Positions 35,225-47,399 are shown, counted from the stretch's first letter. The stretch is 64,000 nt of DNA from Chrysogorgia sp. JL179-B06 (GCA_035772405.1 JAYKKM010000504.1:830001-894000), one strand, 5' to 3'. Numbers and translations: made by a program. The notes: generated by a model from the sequence alone, not told the origin.

Positions 35225-36370
35225 CATTTTAGCCCCCCCCCCCGCACACCAAGTCAATCTCATCGCCACTGAAACATTATCATACATCATTCTACAACCA
35301 TGTACAATGTCAAAATTCAATTCGCAAACTTTTAAAACCGTCTGTGTAAAATGTCACCTGTGTTTGTCATTTCCTGTCAAGTATTCTTTTAAATTGTGCT
35401 GTTAGGGGCTGATTACATGGAGAAATTCCAGCCAGGGCTGAGATTTCAGCCCGGCTACTGAGGTATGGTAAATTATGGAGTATGGAAAATCATTTAAATA
35501 GCTTTGTTTTTATGCCATATTTGTTACCGCTTGACCGCTTTCGACACCGTGATTTCTATTCTCCCTCTTTTCCATACCTCAGTAGCCGGGCTGAAATCTC
35601 AGCCCGGGCTGAAATTTCGCCATTTAATCAGCCTCTTAGTTCATTTTTTAACCTAGCTAGTCAATTAATAAATAAATTAGTAAATAAATAAATAAACAAA
35701 TTCTATGTGTGGTGGTGATTTTCCGTTTTCGCCCGTCATTGGATAAATCCCCGCGATATTGGAGAGCACAATTTTACCAAGCAGATTTTTCGGCGCCAAT
35801 TATGCTTGATAGATTTTCTATTGGAATAATTGATGTTCTTAATTTTATTAAAAGCATTTCCTCTCCCGGCCACAGACACACAAAGCGCTCCCGCATGCAA
35901 TTTAATAAATTTTTCAAAACTCATACAAAACTGATAGATTTGATTGATAGAGCTTTTCAAACGTTTCGCAAAGATTTTAATAATTTTCTATTTAAAGAGT
36001 GAGTGTCAGGGTGTTTGTTATTGTTTTTAATATATGTCAATATGGAAGTTTACAATGAAATAGCAATAAAAATATCCAGTCTAGTACTGATTTTCACCTC
36101 ATGTTAGTAATCGACAAACTAACACGTTTAATGAAAGGATTGCAAAGATATCGACGGATAAAAAGCGAACTCAACAACAACTGTCTGTCTGCCCACAAAG
36201 TGGCCGCCATACGAATGTGAGCGCGCAATGCATAGCCCTGACACTTGGCTTTAAGAAATTATTTTAGTTATATTACTATTTGTTTATAATTCATTTATTT
36301 ACCGCATAAAAATGCATATACTGTTAGCCTGTAATTGTTCGTGAAGTTCGTACCACATCATGAGAAGATG
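35225..36370. repeat. Block inserted in copy A, partly repeated at 50280-50640
   Basis: Copy B goes directly from the 35220 equivalent (61760) to about 61800. Part of the block (35280-35400 and 35638-35880) recurs at 50280-50640, just left of copy B. The open frame 35709-36002 is not preserved in the second copy and I do not call it a gene. A C10 run starts at 35232. Confidence 0.6.
35405..35635. mobile_element. Harbinger-like MITE with TTA duplications and an empty site
   Basis: Ends GGGGCTGATTACATGG and, inverted, CCATTTAATCAGCCTC, with TTA at 35402-35404 and 35636-35638. The homologous sequence at 50391 reads gctgttacttcatttt without the element. It also contains an inner inverted repeat (ccatacctcagtagccgggc). 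Confidence 0.85.
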
Positions 36371-36399
36371 GCGGCGATTTTGTCTGTAGGAAGATGAAA

Positions 36400-36890
36400 C
36401 TTAGGCGTACTGATCACGGTGGCTGTAACCCATTTGTCATCTTTCTGCATTCGGACTTTCTGGCCGGTTTTAAGTGGCGACAATTCTTTACTGCATCTTT
36501 TTTCATAAAGAGTTTTGGATCAATTTCCGTTTCTCCAATGCTCCTTTGATTTCCTCTGCATTCTCAGCCACCAGAAGTAATTTCTTTACAGGAAGAGTTG
36601 ACTTTAGTCGTCGATTCATCATCAACTGTGAGGGAGATCAACTAATTCTTTCTAGTGGTGTAGTTCTGTAATCCAACAAAGCTTTATATGGATCACCAGC
36701 TTTCTTTAATAATTTTATGACTGTCTGCACACCTAGCTCTTTCAGCTTCTCCGTTACGGACTGCGGGTACCGCGGACTAGACGTAATATGCTTGAATCCA
36801 TATTGAATTTCCTTCTGAAAATCTGCAAAATAACCACTTGCAAACTTCGCACCGTTATCAGAAGAACTAAAACATAAAGATGTTTTTACG
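36400..36890 (-). pseudogene. Ty3/gypsy integrase fragment, copy A
   Basis: On the minus strand, pieces of an integrase catalytic core and C-terminal region are readable: SSDNGAKF, the FGF/HITSSPRYPQ region, a LLDYRTTPL-like block, then a basic C-terminal segment. Stops and indels break all frames. The same fragment is slightly better preserved in copy B (61827-62310). No LTRs were identified. Confidence 0.7.
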
Positions 36891-37104
36891 AAGGGTATAC
36901 ACGTTTGCGTAAAATAACAGGTACGTGTGTTATGTATTTAGACTCGCTAATTCCAAATCTGTTTTCAGAATTGAAATTGGTTAAATATTGATCGAGATAA
37001 CGTATACAGTTTATTGTGTGTAATTTGCGTATATGTATACACTATTATATTGATATATGCTGGATATTTGTGTATAAAGTGGACGGGTATTCTACGATTT
37101 AGCG

Positions 37105-37454
<350 letters not shown>

Positions 37455-37726
37455 AGGTACGTGTGTTATGTATTTACACTCGCCAATTCCAAATCTGTTT
37501 TCACAATTGAAAACGGTTAAATATTGATCGAGATAACGTTCAAAACGAGGGATAGGTGACAAATCTCTAAAGGTCTCTTATAAGCTTGCTTATAACCATA
37601 GGTTGTTTTACAACGCAACCAATGGTCTCGTTATTCCTATATGCTACCAGCAATCTTTTATTACGTAATATACGACAATTTTATTATAGTATACAAAAGA
37701 TGTTTGTTAACAGGTTGTTTAAATAG

Positions 37727-38214
37727 TTAAAGTGCTCCTGACCTCAAAATTTTTTATTGTCTTATTTGGAAGAACTTTTAAAATGATAAAGTAACTTCTT
37801 TTGAAGATTTTCGTTTCTTCGCTTTCTTTTTGAGATATATCACTTTGTTTGATATGCAAATTTCCGGAATTTACGTCACACAGCATGCATAAAGAGTTAT
37901 CAGAGAATGTTATATATCGTTGCGTTCATCAAATAAAAACACTCAAGTGTGAATAACACGTTTGCCTGTTTCTCCCACAACGGCAAACTTCTCGATTTTA
38001 AAGGATTTCGTTCGAGAATGAAAGAGATACACACATTTCCCCAATAAGTCATTAGGCATGTGTGACGTAAATTCCGTACATTTGCATATCAAACAAACTG
38101 ATATCTCTCAAAAAGAAAGCGAAGAAACGAAAATGGTTAAAAGAAGTTACTTTATCATTTTAAAAGTTCTTCCAAATAAGACAATAAAAAATCTTGAGGT
38201 TAGGGGCACTTTAA
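37727..38214. mobile_element. TTAA MITE family 1 (copy 2 of 4)
   Basis: Ends AGTGCTCCTGACCTC and its inverse, with TTAA at 37727-37730 and 38211-38214. This is the most symmetrical copy in the window. Confidence 0.85.
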
Positions 38215-38699
38215 GGTTTAGTTTGATTATTCACTGAGCTGTCGCGAAGGTTAGCTAATGGTTAACTTGTACCCTGAAGATGACATTGTAGTCGAAAATT
38301 ACGTTTGGTAGTTTTTAAACTTTTTAACTTTTAACCTGTGTGTAAGACATATTATGAAGCGATCATTATTATGTATGTATTATATGTATATACATGTCTC
38401 ATCTATTTTAAGGCACACTACACCGGTTTGTGGTCTGAAAAATATGATTCATATATTCCACTTGTAACGCGTATTCGTCTTCAATATTGGTGTACAGATG
38501 ATCCAGAAGTGATTCATTATCGGTTGTAGGAAGGTCGTAGATGCAACTTTTTCTGATATGAGGAACCAAATATTTAAACTATCTGCTGTTTCTGACCTTC
38601 ATCTGATAGCCAATCTTGAAATCACCACATATTATGCAATACTCTTGGGTAAATTTATCTATGTTCGTAATGTCCACTGCTCGTCAAAATGACGTGTTC

Positions 38700-38840
38700 T
38701 GCATCGGGATAAAACTTATTGTAATTCATAACATCAGGCTAAAACCACAATAGACATTTGCATTTCTATTTACACTTGCAAATTCGTTATACTGAATTCC
38801 ACAGCCTGATGTTATGAATTGAAATAAGATTTATCCGACG
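38700..38840. repeat. Imperfect palindrome at the right edge of copy A
   Basis: aattcataacatcaggct is matched by agcctgatgttatgaatt, with further pairing outside. It is a probable small MITE. The copy-B equivalent runs off the window. Confidence 0.55.
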
Positions 38841-40376
38841 CACTGGCTTATTGTCATAGAATAGTCAAATGAACACTCTTTGTCCCAACTACATGTATGG
38901 TTGTCCAATTACGTCCTATACATGTCACTTATGAGCTCTCAGCTGGAACTAATCAAAAATATGAATATAGAAATTCGCTTCGCGCGAAAATATTCGCCTA
39001 GTGCAAAACCGCCATAAGTGTCGAATCTCCACTGGGCGGAAAATAAAATTTTCCTTTGTTATGTGAGATATCGCGTGGAACTAATTTTTAAAAAAGACAA
39101 AAGGGAAAGGCGAGTACAGTATGAGCACATAATATGAGTATGCGAGCACAGAATATGAGTATGCGGGCACAGAAGGGGACAGAAGCGTTCCTGAGCGCAC
39201 ATCCCGAGCTTGCCAGTTACTCCATATTGTAAACACAGTACTGCAATTCATTTATGAGTGATATGCCAAATAAAAGAAAATATAACCTATTCAAATCTTG
39301 TGAAATTGTTGTAAATCTATAAGCCATTGATCACAACAGTTAGTCCCTCAAATGCAAGGAACAGTGGGTGATTTTAGAAATGTTGATCAAAACGCAAAGT
39401 TGTCAAGTCAAGCGAAGATTTATATTTAGAAACGTAAACACTGAAGTAAAACAGAATCAATGCCTGAAACCTGAAACCTATATAAGAATAGAAACCATTC
39501 TAAGACACACCAGTATGGAAAGAAGGGAGAGGGAAAGCCATAAATTAAAAAGTGAGCTAGAAGTATTCGATAATATTAAGTCTTCTATAGAATCAAGTAA
39601 GGGGGTAGATCTTACTTCGTGTACCGGACACAGAAATTTGTATGAGTAAATTTTAGTGAGCACTGTATAGAACTGGCTCGTTCTTTAAAAATCCCGTTTA
39701 TTTTATCTATAATAGGTTTAATTCATAAATTGGAGAACTCCAGGACAAAAATAAACGGGATTTTTTAAAGAACGAAGCCGCTAGGTCAGTAGAATACCAG
39801 TAACGCTTACTATTAAATGGTCATTAAACCGTGTCAAATTGTTGAAAATTGTCATACTAGAATTGCTTCGTTCTTTCAAATTACATAGCTAAAATTACTT
39901 GGCTAAAAGTTATTAATAAATACGATTTCACATTCTTTATTTATGTCAGTAAATTTAAGTTAAAAAGTTGACGGATATTCTATAATCGCTCCTGGGTCTC
40001 TGAGCTATCAGTTGGCGGCTGGCCATGGCATTTGGTCACGCTATGCTAAATTATCTGCATATTTTGAAAACAATATATTTCTGAATTTTGAATAATATGT
40101 AATTCATCTTAGAGTTTACATATCATGATCAGTTATCACTACAAAATAGTGAAAGCTCGAGAAAAAGCTTGTTATAGTGTGGGGTATATAGGTCTGATTT
40201 AATGCGAAACACATTGAAAATTGATCATCTTAACGCTGACCTTATCATTTCATAAGATTGACCTTATCATTTCATAATAGTGACCTTATCTTAACGCTGA
40301 ACTTATCATTTGGCCCGGACGCCGAGGGTATAGCAATAGCTCTTCTGCACTAACGTGCAGGATATACAGAGTGTCC
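38841..40376. other. No gene supported
   Basis: It contains a small inverted repeat at about 39676-39775 (ttctttaaaaatcccgttta and its inverse). The open frame at 39368-39649 has a charged, repeat-like composition and no recognisable domain. Confidence 0.4.
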
Positions 40377-40578
40377 CAAAAAAAAGGCTACTTTTTCAAA
40401 TTCAAATGAGCGTGTTAATTCAAACAACCTATTGTGTTTAATATCCCATGTGTATAAAACTGTGTTTTTACGCATTCGTAGTTCAAAAGCGATAATTAAT
40501 TTCAAAGAACCCAATAGGTTGCTTGAATTAACATTCTAATTTGAATTTGAAAAGGTAGCCTTTTTTTGGGACACCCTG
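40377..40578. mobile_element. Mariner-like MITE
   Basis: The ends CAGAGTGTCCCAAAAAAAAG and (inverted) CAGGGTGTCCCAAAAAAAGG resemble Tc1/mariner termini, and the inner arms also match (caaacaacctattg). TA precedes the left end, but CA follows the right end, so the duplication is not intact. Confidence 0.6.
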
Positions 40579-41290
40579 CACATATACGACGAGGCCGTTT
40601 GGCCGGGCTGGCTGATTGCCGAATAATTTCTAAGTACATAAATCGTTTTTACGAAGGGTATACACGTTCTCGTAATGTAAGAGACACGTACGTTACGAAT
40701 GTAGACGCCGTAATTCAAAAAACTGTTTTCAGAATTGAAATCAAGTAAATATTGGCCGAGGTAGCGTTGAAAATCTACATACGACGAACCGGCTTTTGTT
40801 ATCGACAGACGCGGTTTGGGCACTGGGGACCATGTATGGGGAAAAGAAACTCTAGCGGTGGGGTGGGGGGTAGTGGTAGAAAAGGCGGCGAGGGGATTAT
40901 TGCGAATTCGTATTTCTAGTTAGTATTGTTAGCGTGACGAACGCGTGGCGAACGTATAGCATGCCTTTTTATTAAATATTCCGTGTGAGGGACCTGTGAG
41001 GGACGGAAGTAATTACCTCAAAGCCTCTTTCACCTTTACGATCCCTAACCCTAGTCTCGTGTACCTTTGGGACCCCATCGTATGCTGTCTCTGTGTTGCG
41101 AACGAAAGTAAGCCTCGTAGACACCTAATCCCATTCCACCTTCATAACCCTAAATTTAATATTTGGAATATCACCGATTTCAATTCCGACTCCTTGACTC
41201 TCATCAGGAGTTGTGCGATTGCCTAAGCGTTCGGCTGAGGCTATATATCTTAGCGTTCGACTGAACCTGCGTTTTCAGCGCATATATGTA
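40579..41290. other. No gene supported; partial match to the 36890 region
   Basis: 40640-40790 is a diverged relative of 36875-37005 (cgaagggtatacacgtt, ctgttttcagaattgaaat). The open frame at 40996-41226 is unremarkable. Confidence 0.4.
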
Positions 41291-41295
41291 CATAC

Positions 41296-41850
41296 AAAGA
41301 GATGAACCCTAATAATTTTAGCCGTATTATAGCTTATCTCGCTTTAGACTATTAGTGTACAGGATTCCTATGAGGAAGAAACCATTCGTGAAACAGTGCG
41401 AAGAACTGTTCAAGATCTCAAACATATTGACTTGGCGGAAAAAATATAAATTTAAACGACATTATGTTTACAGCGTTTTGCTATGCCAAATGCGCTTATA
41501 CTGTTGCATGTTACAACATTTCACCTGAGAGATGAACCCTAAACATTTTGACTGAATTATCGCTTATCTCGCGTTAGGGTACGGGATTCCTATGAGGAAG
41601 AAACATTTCGGGAAGTTTTTTTAACCTTTTTGGTTAAACTGCACGACTCGGTTATTTTATGACGCCGTTGTCATGATGTTATTCACGTTGTTAAGGTTAA
41701 GATTTGCATAAGCCTACATGAACCCTAAACATTTTGGCAGAATTATCGCTTATCTCGCGTTAGTGTACGGGATTCCTATGCGGGAAAAAACCTTTCGGGA
41801 AACAGTGCGAAGATCTGTTCAAGATCTCAAACGCATCGACATAGAAAAAT
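41296..41850 (+). repeat. Three diverged direct repeats with a possible short coding end
   Basis: Units start with gatgaacccta/catgaaccctaa at about 41302, 41530 and 41719. Units 1 and 3 end in a similar plus-strand frame, EEETIRETVRRTVQDLKHID and REKTFRETVRRSVQDLKRID, each followed by a stop. Unit 2 is truncated. Conservation of this peptide suggests a decayed gene, possibly of the neighbouring Polinton relic. Confidence 0.5.
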
Positions 41851-42209
41851 AATAAAGTATTCCGAAGAAACCATTCTCAAAATGATCAGGAATTACAAAA
41901 TAAGGTTTCCTGGCATAAGAAGTATATTTATCTCTTAGAGATTTAAATTGGTTTACTTGAACGGATTTACTTCATAGAGAACAAGTGAGTGAGGAGTTCG
42001 AACGAAGATATAAAGCGGACTAACTAAACTTAGCAGCTTGAATAAATTTGTCCACCTGATCATAGATAAAAGCGTGGGAGCCATTAAGCGTAATTAAAGG
42101 ATTACATGCAATTCCACAGACAAAAGAGGGTACACATATTTCGATAAACACATCAAATAAATAGTATACAATATTGAGTTTATGAGATTTTTATTTCAAG
42201 TTACAAAAA

Positions 42210-43630
42210 CTAATAAGGCCTACTTCTAAGGGAATATCTAGGCGTTTTAATTTTAAAAGTTTTTCGATATTCTTGCTGGTCTTCAGGTGTTAATGTTGCC
42301 ACATTTTGTTCTGTCATCGGCAAATATTTTGATCTAGTCATCAATAGATCGTGTTCATATTCATCTCTTTCTTCAGGGGTCATCCTTGCTAAACGCTCTT
42401 TTTCCAATCGGAAGAACTTTCCCAATTATTAAAGAAGTTTCGTTTAAGCTTTGGTTGTTCTGTCGAAACTGTAGTTGGCGTTGTCAAAAAATAGGCTTTA
42501 GGTGTAGCAGGAACCTGGTGAGGATCGGACGGGAGGTATTCTGTAGAATCATATTGCGTTGGAGTCTTTGGGATATTGCTTGCAGTTTGAAGATTATTTT
42601 GAACTGGAACCTGGTCGTGGAGTTGATTTTGGAAGGACAGAAAACGTTTAAGCTCATTAGAGTAGAGTATATTCTTCACATCTGGTGTTAACTGAGGCGT
42701 CTGTATAATATTATGCATCTGTTCACCCGAGTTGTACATAGCGTTGAGGATGGACGATTGTTGATACGATAGCTTTCGAATATAACAGTTTAGATTTTGT
42801 TGGTCAGCGGTATTTTCGTAGGGCATCACGTTCGATTTCAGTTGATATTGGTCACCAGTGATAGGTGGTTGTTCATATGACCGCTTTAAAATATAATGGT
42901 CCATGTCTAGTTGACCAGTGGTATTTTCATCTGGTAGCACATTCGTTTTTAATCGATGTTGATCATCGGTAGTCGGTTTTAGATCAAGCATGAGATATCC
43001 GTGTGGACGCTTTGTCTCTTCCTCGTAACTTTTCATAAACTCTTGAACATGGCCAGGGTTGACTTGTCGTGCTAAGACTGAGATAAAGGCTGATATTTCT
43101 GGCTTCTTTGCCATGATGAAATATATTTTGAACAATATAGATCACAGACAGATTCCGATGATGACTCCCTTTTGTGAATAAATCGGCAATACGTTTATCG
43201 TCCCCTGACTGAGCCATAAGATCGTCGAGAACGACGAAGCTGCGTTCAGAGACATCTAAAAAGTTCTTTTCGGCAATGTCGTCATGTATTCCTTCATTGA
43301 GTTCAATGCCTGGTATAGTCGTGATCATATCCAAGTACATAGGTTGCCACTGGCCATAAGTTCAAGAGGGGGACTGATGGTTGCTTGAGCGTTTATCAAA
43401 AGCTTTCTCACCCAAACAGTCTTGCCACTTTGAGTACATCCAGCCACAATACACGTAAAAGAATGTTTCATAACGGAAGATCCACCGACTACTGGAGGCG
43501 GAGCGTTGAAATGGTCACCTCCTACATGAACGTACTTGATACGACGCTGAAGATTACCTCGGGTTGAAAAGTTCTTTCCGCAGATATCACAGGCAAATGA
43601 CATGTTCACTCGGTGAAGACTAGAAGCCAA
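42210..43630 (-). pseudogene. Polinton/Maverick-type packaging ATPase relic with N-terminal zinc finger
   Basis: Polintons encode an FtsK/HerA-family ATPase thought to pump DNA into capsids. Here one C2H2-like finger (FACDICGKNFSTRGN) precedes the Walker A region GCTQSGKT. A Walker B-like stretch SFVVLDDLMAQSGDD, the block FTKGSHHRNLSVIYIVQN and a C-terminal region with LARQVNPGH and PHGYLMLDLKP follow. The finger's second pair is altered. The gene is broken by a small deletion near 43355, a larger deletion near 43095 and a frameshift near 42420, so it is a remnant. Known Polinton polymerase, capsid and integrase genes are not seen nearby. Confidence 0.7.
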
Positions 43631-43661
43631 ATGATGTTTCTCAGGAATGTTCTATGAATTT

Positions 43662-43839
43662 ATCCTTATCCTTATCCTTATCCTTATCCTTATCCTTATC
43701 CTTATCCTTATCTTATCCTTATCCTTATCCTTATCCTTATGGCCTTATGGCCTTATGGCCTTATGGCCTTATGGCCTTATGGCCTTATGGCCTTATGGCC
43801 TTATGGCCTTATGGCCTTATGGCCTTATGGCCTTATGGC
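43662..43839. repeat. (CCTTAT)n hexamer changing to (GGCCTTAT)n octamer
   Basis: About 13 hexamer copies to 43740, then about 12 octamer copies. The octamer continues at 44562-44585 across the inserted TIR element. Confidence 0.95.
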
Positions 43840-44561
43840 TCTCTCCTCCGCAGAGGCTTCTAATTCAGTAGAGGGGGCCTATATGGTTCGGATAGGAATA
43901 CGCTAGAGGGTAATGGGACGAGAAAAACCGCTGAAAATCGGAACGCGGGCGAGCGGAGAAACGAGAGGAGAGAGAGGAAGCCTCTGCCAGATTTCAGGCC
44001 AAATATGGCGCCAAACCGGTGGTGCAATCTTCTTTGATATATTCGAGACTCGAGAGAACAACATTAAACGTACGTTAATCTGAATAATTCATCCCTGCTG
44101 TGATATATTCGATAGAGCAACACGACGTTCTAGACAAACTTACCATTGATCGAGATATCTTGGAACGATGTGCTCAAAATATCGACTTTAGAATCTACAG
44201 AACAGTTCATATCAACAGCAACTGCCTTCTGGGTCGAGTGTAAATTATCATCCGGCTCTTCCATCGCATCAAAACAACGTTAAAATATATAAATTAAGAC
44301 GTCAGCCAAACGCTCTTGGTCGCACGTCTCCTTACATGAAAAATCCGAACGAGAAACAAAAGGATTGCCGAGATATAAAACGGATTACAAGAAATCGCCG
44401 ATTTCGTTAAGATATCGCCTGAAATCTGGCAGAGGTCTCGTTTCTCCGCTCGCCCGCGTTCCGATTTTCAGCGGGTTTCCTCGTCCCATTACCCTCTAGC
44501 GCATTCCTATCCGAACATATAGGCCCCCTCTACTGAATTGGAAGCCTCTGCGGAGGAGAGA
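43840..44561. mobile_element. TIR element inserted in the octamer array
   Basis: The ends TCTCTCCTCCGCAGAGGC and (inverted) GCCTCTGCGGAGGAGAGA are perfect. Arms of about 150 bp are inverted copies, GC-rich compared with the centre. GGC at 43837-43839 and 44562-44564 fits a 3-bp target duplication, though the repeat makes it ambiguous. No transposase is encoded. Confidence 0.8.
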
Positions 44562-44582
44562 GGCCTTATGGCCTTATGGCCT

Positions 44583-44766
44583 TACGGTTTTTAGGATTTG
44601 TGAACTACCTGGGAAAGTTTATTCCCAATTTGAGCAACGTAGATGCACCACTTCGAGAGCTTCTAAAAACAGATGTCTTGTTTGACTGGCAACCAGCTCA
44701 AGAACAAGCCTTCTCAAACTCATTAATAATTCATGAGCAAATTATTCAATCAGATCTTCTAAATTG
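44583..44766 (+). pseudogene. Gypsy reverse transcriptase C-terminal fragment
   Basis: The frame reads RFLGFVNYLGKFIPNLS, LRELLK and FDWQPAQEQAFS, the conserved end of gypsy reverse transcriptase before RNase H. The catalytic part is missing. About 420 bp of unrelated sequence begins at about 44727, and the protein resumes at 45156 with the RNase H region. Confidence 0.8.
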
Positions 44767-44769
44767 AAC

Positions 44770-45155
44770 CACGTGATGACACTAGAAATGCCAGTAAAGT
44801 ACTGGGCAGAGGACTAGAAATATTTTTTCCAGTCCAAGGACAAGAAATAATATTTCCAGTCCGGTGCTGCGAATATGACGTCAAGAACTAATCGAGCATG
44901 AATACATACCGAAAGTTTAAGGCCGCAATGAAAACGCTAGCATGCTGTTATTCAAATAACTGAAGACATAAATTTTCTGCACCAAATTAAATCATCCATG
45001 TATCATTAATAATCCACTTAGGGATTACATTTATCATTAATAATCCACTTAGGGATTACACTTAGGGATTACACTAATTGGTTTTGAGAAGTCATTCAAA
45101 GGCCTCGAAATCGGACTAGACCGGTAGTCCTCTTTCTCGGCCTTTAAATATTACT
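44770..45155. repeat. Insertion between gypsy RT and RNase H, with local tandem duplication
   Basis: Unrelated to gypsy coding sequence. It contains a 30-bp tandem duplication at about 45001-45060 (tatcattaataatccactta). No gene is seen. Confidence 0.6.
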
Positions 45156-46562
45156 TCAACACTCTTAAGGACATCTGCTCCAAACCTCCAGTTTTAAAGT
45201 TCTATGATGCAAGCAAGCCAGTAGAAATTCACTGCGATGCCAGCAAAGATGGACTTGGGGCTGTTCTCGTACAGGACAACAGACCAGTAGCCTACTCCTC
45301 CCGTTCCATGACAAGCACAGAGACACGATATGCACAACTGGAGAAAGAAATGCTCTCCATTGTTCATGCCTTCAAGAAGTTTCACTGTTACATATTTGGG
45401 AAAGAAACAACGGATGGAGTGATCTACAAAGGAATGCGGATAGTGATACCACCAAGTCAGCAGAAAGCAATGTTGAACCTGATTCACAAGTCTCATCTCG
45501 GAATTGCCAAATGTAAACAACGAGCTAGAGAAGTGCTCTACTGGCCGGCAATGAACTCTGATATTGAACAGTCCATAAAGAACTGCTCAAAGTGTGCTGA
45601 TTTCCAGAAGAACCTACCTGCAGAACCCCTAATGCCATCAGTGACACCAGACTTGCCGTTTCTGGAAGTGGGGGCGGATCTGTTTGAGTTTGAATCCAAG
45701 AACTATGTGTTGACTGTGGACTATTATTCAAGATTTATTGAAGTGGATCAGCTAAAAGATGTCCGAAGCAAGACATTAATCGAAGTACTGAAATCCCAGT
45801 TCAGTAGACATGGAATTCCGGAAACGTTGAGAAGTGACTGTGGCCCTCAATATATCTCCGAAGAGTTTAAAGTTTTTTTGTAAAGACTACGGAATCAGCC
45901 ACAAACCCTCCAGCCCGTACTTTCCAAGGTCAAACGGTGAGGCAGAAAGAGCAATACAGACCGTCAAAGGCTTATGGAAGAAGACTACAGACAAGCAACT
46001 AACCCTGCTAGATTACAGAACAACTCCATTAGATGGAATCAACCTATCGCCAGCACAGCTCCTGATGGGTCGACGTCCCAGGAATATACTTCCATCTGCA
46101 CGACTTCTTCTGGCTCCTAATCCATACAACCGACAAGATGTCAAACGACACTTCAGTTTAGAAAAGGCCAAACAGAAATATTATCATGACAAACCTACAA
46201 CCAAGGAGCTCTCGCAACTGAAACCGGGAGAACAAATAAGAATGGCACCTCTACCAGGAACAAAGAGATGGCTTCCAGCAACAGTCCTCAGACGACACAG
46301 TGCTTCTCGTTCCTATGTTGTAGAGTCAATGGGTCATCGATATCGTCGTAATCGTCGTCATCTTCGCACATCCTCGGAAGCTGCCAACAGAGAGAAATCG
46401 AGTGAATCTGAAGAACTACCTGAAGATGATGACTGGACAAGATCAACAGAAACTACCCAAATCGTTACACCTTGCACAAGACCTACTTCTAAGGGACAAA
46501 ACAATTCCTACGTTACGCGAAGTGGTCGCACGGTTAAGCCATCTATGAGACTTGACTTATAG
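45156..46562 (+). pseudogene. Gypsy RNase H and integrase
   Basis: RNase H is recognisable from 45156 (FYDAS, IHCDASKDGLGAVL, TRYAQLEKEMLS) but stops after YIFGKE, lacking its C-terminal part, and passes directly into integrase. Integrase has its zinc-binding H-x3-H (HKSHLG) and C-x2-C (CSKCADF), and the catalytic residues D (VGADLF), D (LRSDCGP) and E (SNGEAERA). A one-base shift in a T7 run at about 45873-45879 splits the frame between the second D and the E. A charged C-terminal tail ends at 46562. The deletion and the shift disable the protein. Confidence 0.85.
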
Positions 46563-46701
46563 ATACAATTATTATAAACGTTTAAGTTGTTAATGCTTTA
46601 TATTGTTGATATTCTGTAATAAAGAAAGGGAGATGTAACGTAATGTGCTGAACATTAGGTCAGCGGTCTGCATTACCTTACAAATGTCTTTGAAACCAAC
46701 A

Positions 46702-47018
46702 TCTTTATCTTTATCTTTATCTTTATCTTTATCTTTATCTTTATCTTTATCTTTATCTTTATCTTTATCTTTATCTTTATCTTTATCTTTATCTTTATCT
46801 TTATCTTTATCTTTATCTTTATCTTTATCTTTATCTTTATCTTTATCTTTATCTTTATCTTTATCTTTATCTTTATCATTATCATTATCATTATCATTAT
46901 CATTATCATTATCATTATCTTTATCTTTATCTTTATCTTTATCTTTATCTTTATCTTCATCTTTATCTTTATCTTTATCTTTATCTTTATCATTATCATT
47001 ATCTTTATCTTTATCCTT
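46702..47018. repeat. (TCTTTA)n hexamer array with TCATTA variants
   Basis: More than 50 hexamers. A block of TCATTA variants lies at about 46874-46917. All reading frames through it are repeat artefacts. Confidence 0.97.
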
Positions 47019-47121
47019 ATGTCCTTATGTTATCTTAGCCATGAGTAAATGAGTAACGAGTAATATAAAAGGTGTACTTCAGGGGTGACCTCGTCATTTA
47101 TACGTTGGCTATCGTACAGAG

Positions 47122-47394
47122 ATGTTTAACAAGAAGCAGAGAGCTTTTCTTCGACATTTCGGTTTATCGAATTCTGGAGAACAACAGGCGCTTCTTGAGA
47201 GAGCTACCCCCGAACAAGTTCAGTGTATACATGACTGTATCCATAATGTTTGCAAAATGAAATACGAATTACCTCGGGAAACGATCGAAAAAGTGAGACC
47301 GTACGAAAACGACATAAGTACTTTAGTTGACCCCGGAAGAAGTTTCATGAGAAAGAAACAAATACAGGTCCAGCGAAATAATACTTCACAGTAA
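47122..47394 (+). CDS. Small ORF resembling a conserved Polinton-type protein
   Basis: The 90-residue frame starts MFNKKQRAFLRHFG, continues LLERATPEQVQCIHDCIHNV and ends with RPYENDIS and FMRKKQIQVQ. Small proteins with a related pattern (helical, with a ...RPY/...KK.LVQ-like end) occur in cnidarian Polinton-like elements, and the ATPase relic 3.5 kb away supports that reading. The resemblance is from memory of the pattern, not a search. The frame is intact. Confidence 0.4.
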   Translation: MFNKKQRAFLRHFGLSNSGEQQALLERATPEQVQCIHDCIHNVCKMKYELPRETIEKVRPYENDISTLVDPGRSFMRKKQIQVQRNNTSQ

Positions 47395-47399
47395 TTTTA

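Larger units (their letters stand above)
44583..46703 (+). mobile_element. Ty3/gypsy retrotransposon, 5'-truncated and broken
   Basis: In order: the C-terminal part of reverse transcriptase, an insertion, RNase H, integrase, a C-terminal tail, a purine-rich tract (aaagaaagggaga) and a possible 3' LTR start TGTAACGTAATG at 46634. The 5' part is replaced by the octamer microsatellite. The LTR end is obscured by a hexamer array. Confidence 0.8.

Noticed and set aside
35709..36002. Open frame beginning MVVIFRFRPSLDKS (relative at 50463)
   Set aside because: The frame diverges after 60 codons between the two copies and shows no domain; more likely noncoding repeat.
39368..39649. 93-residue charged open frame
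   Set aside because: No domain, no paralogue in the window, and no splice or context support.
43647..43871. YGLMALWP repeat frames
   Set aside because: Artefact of the octamer microsatellite.
46645..47052. Long frames of LSLSLS and IKIKIK
   Set aside because: Artefacts of the hexamer microsatellite.
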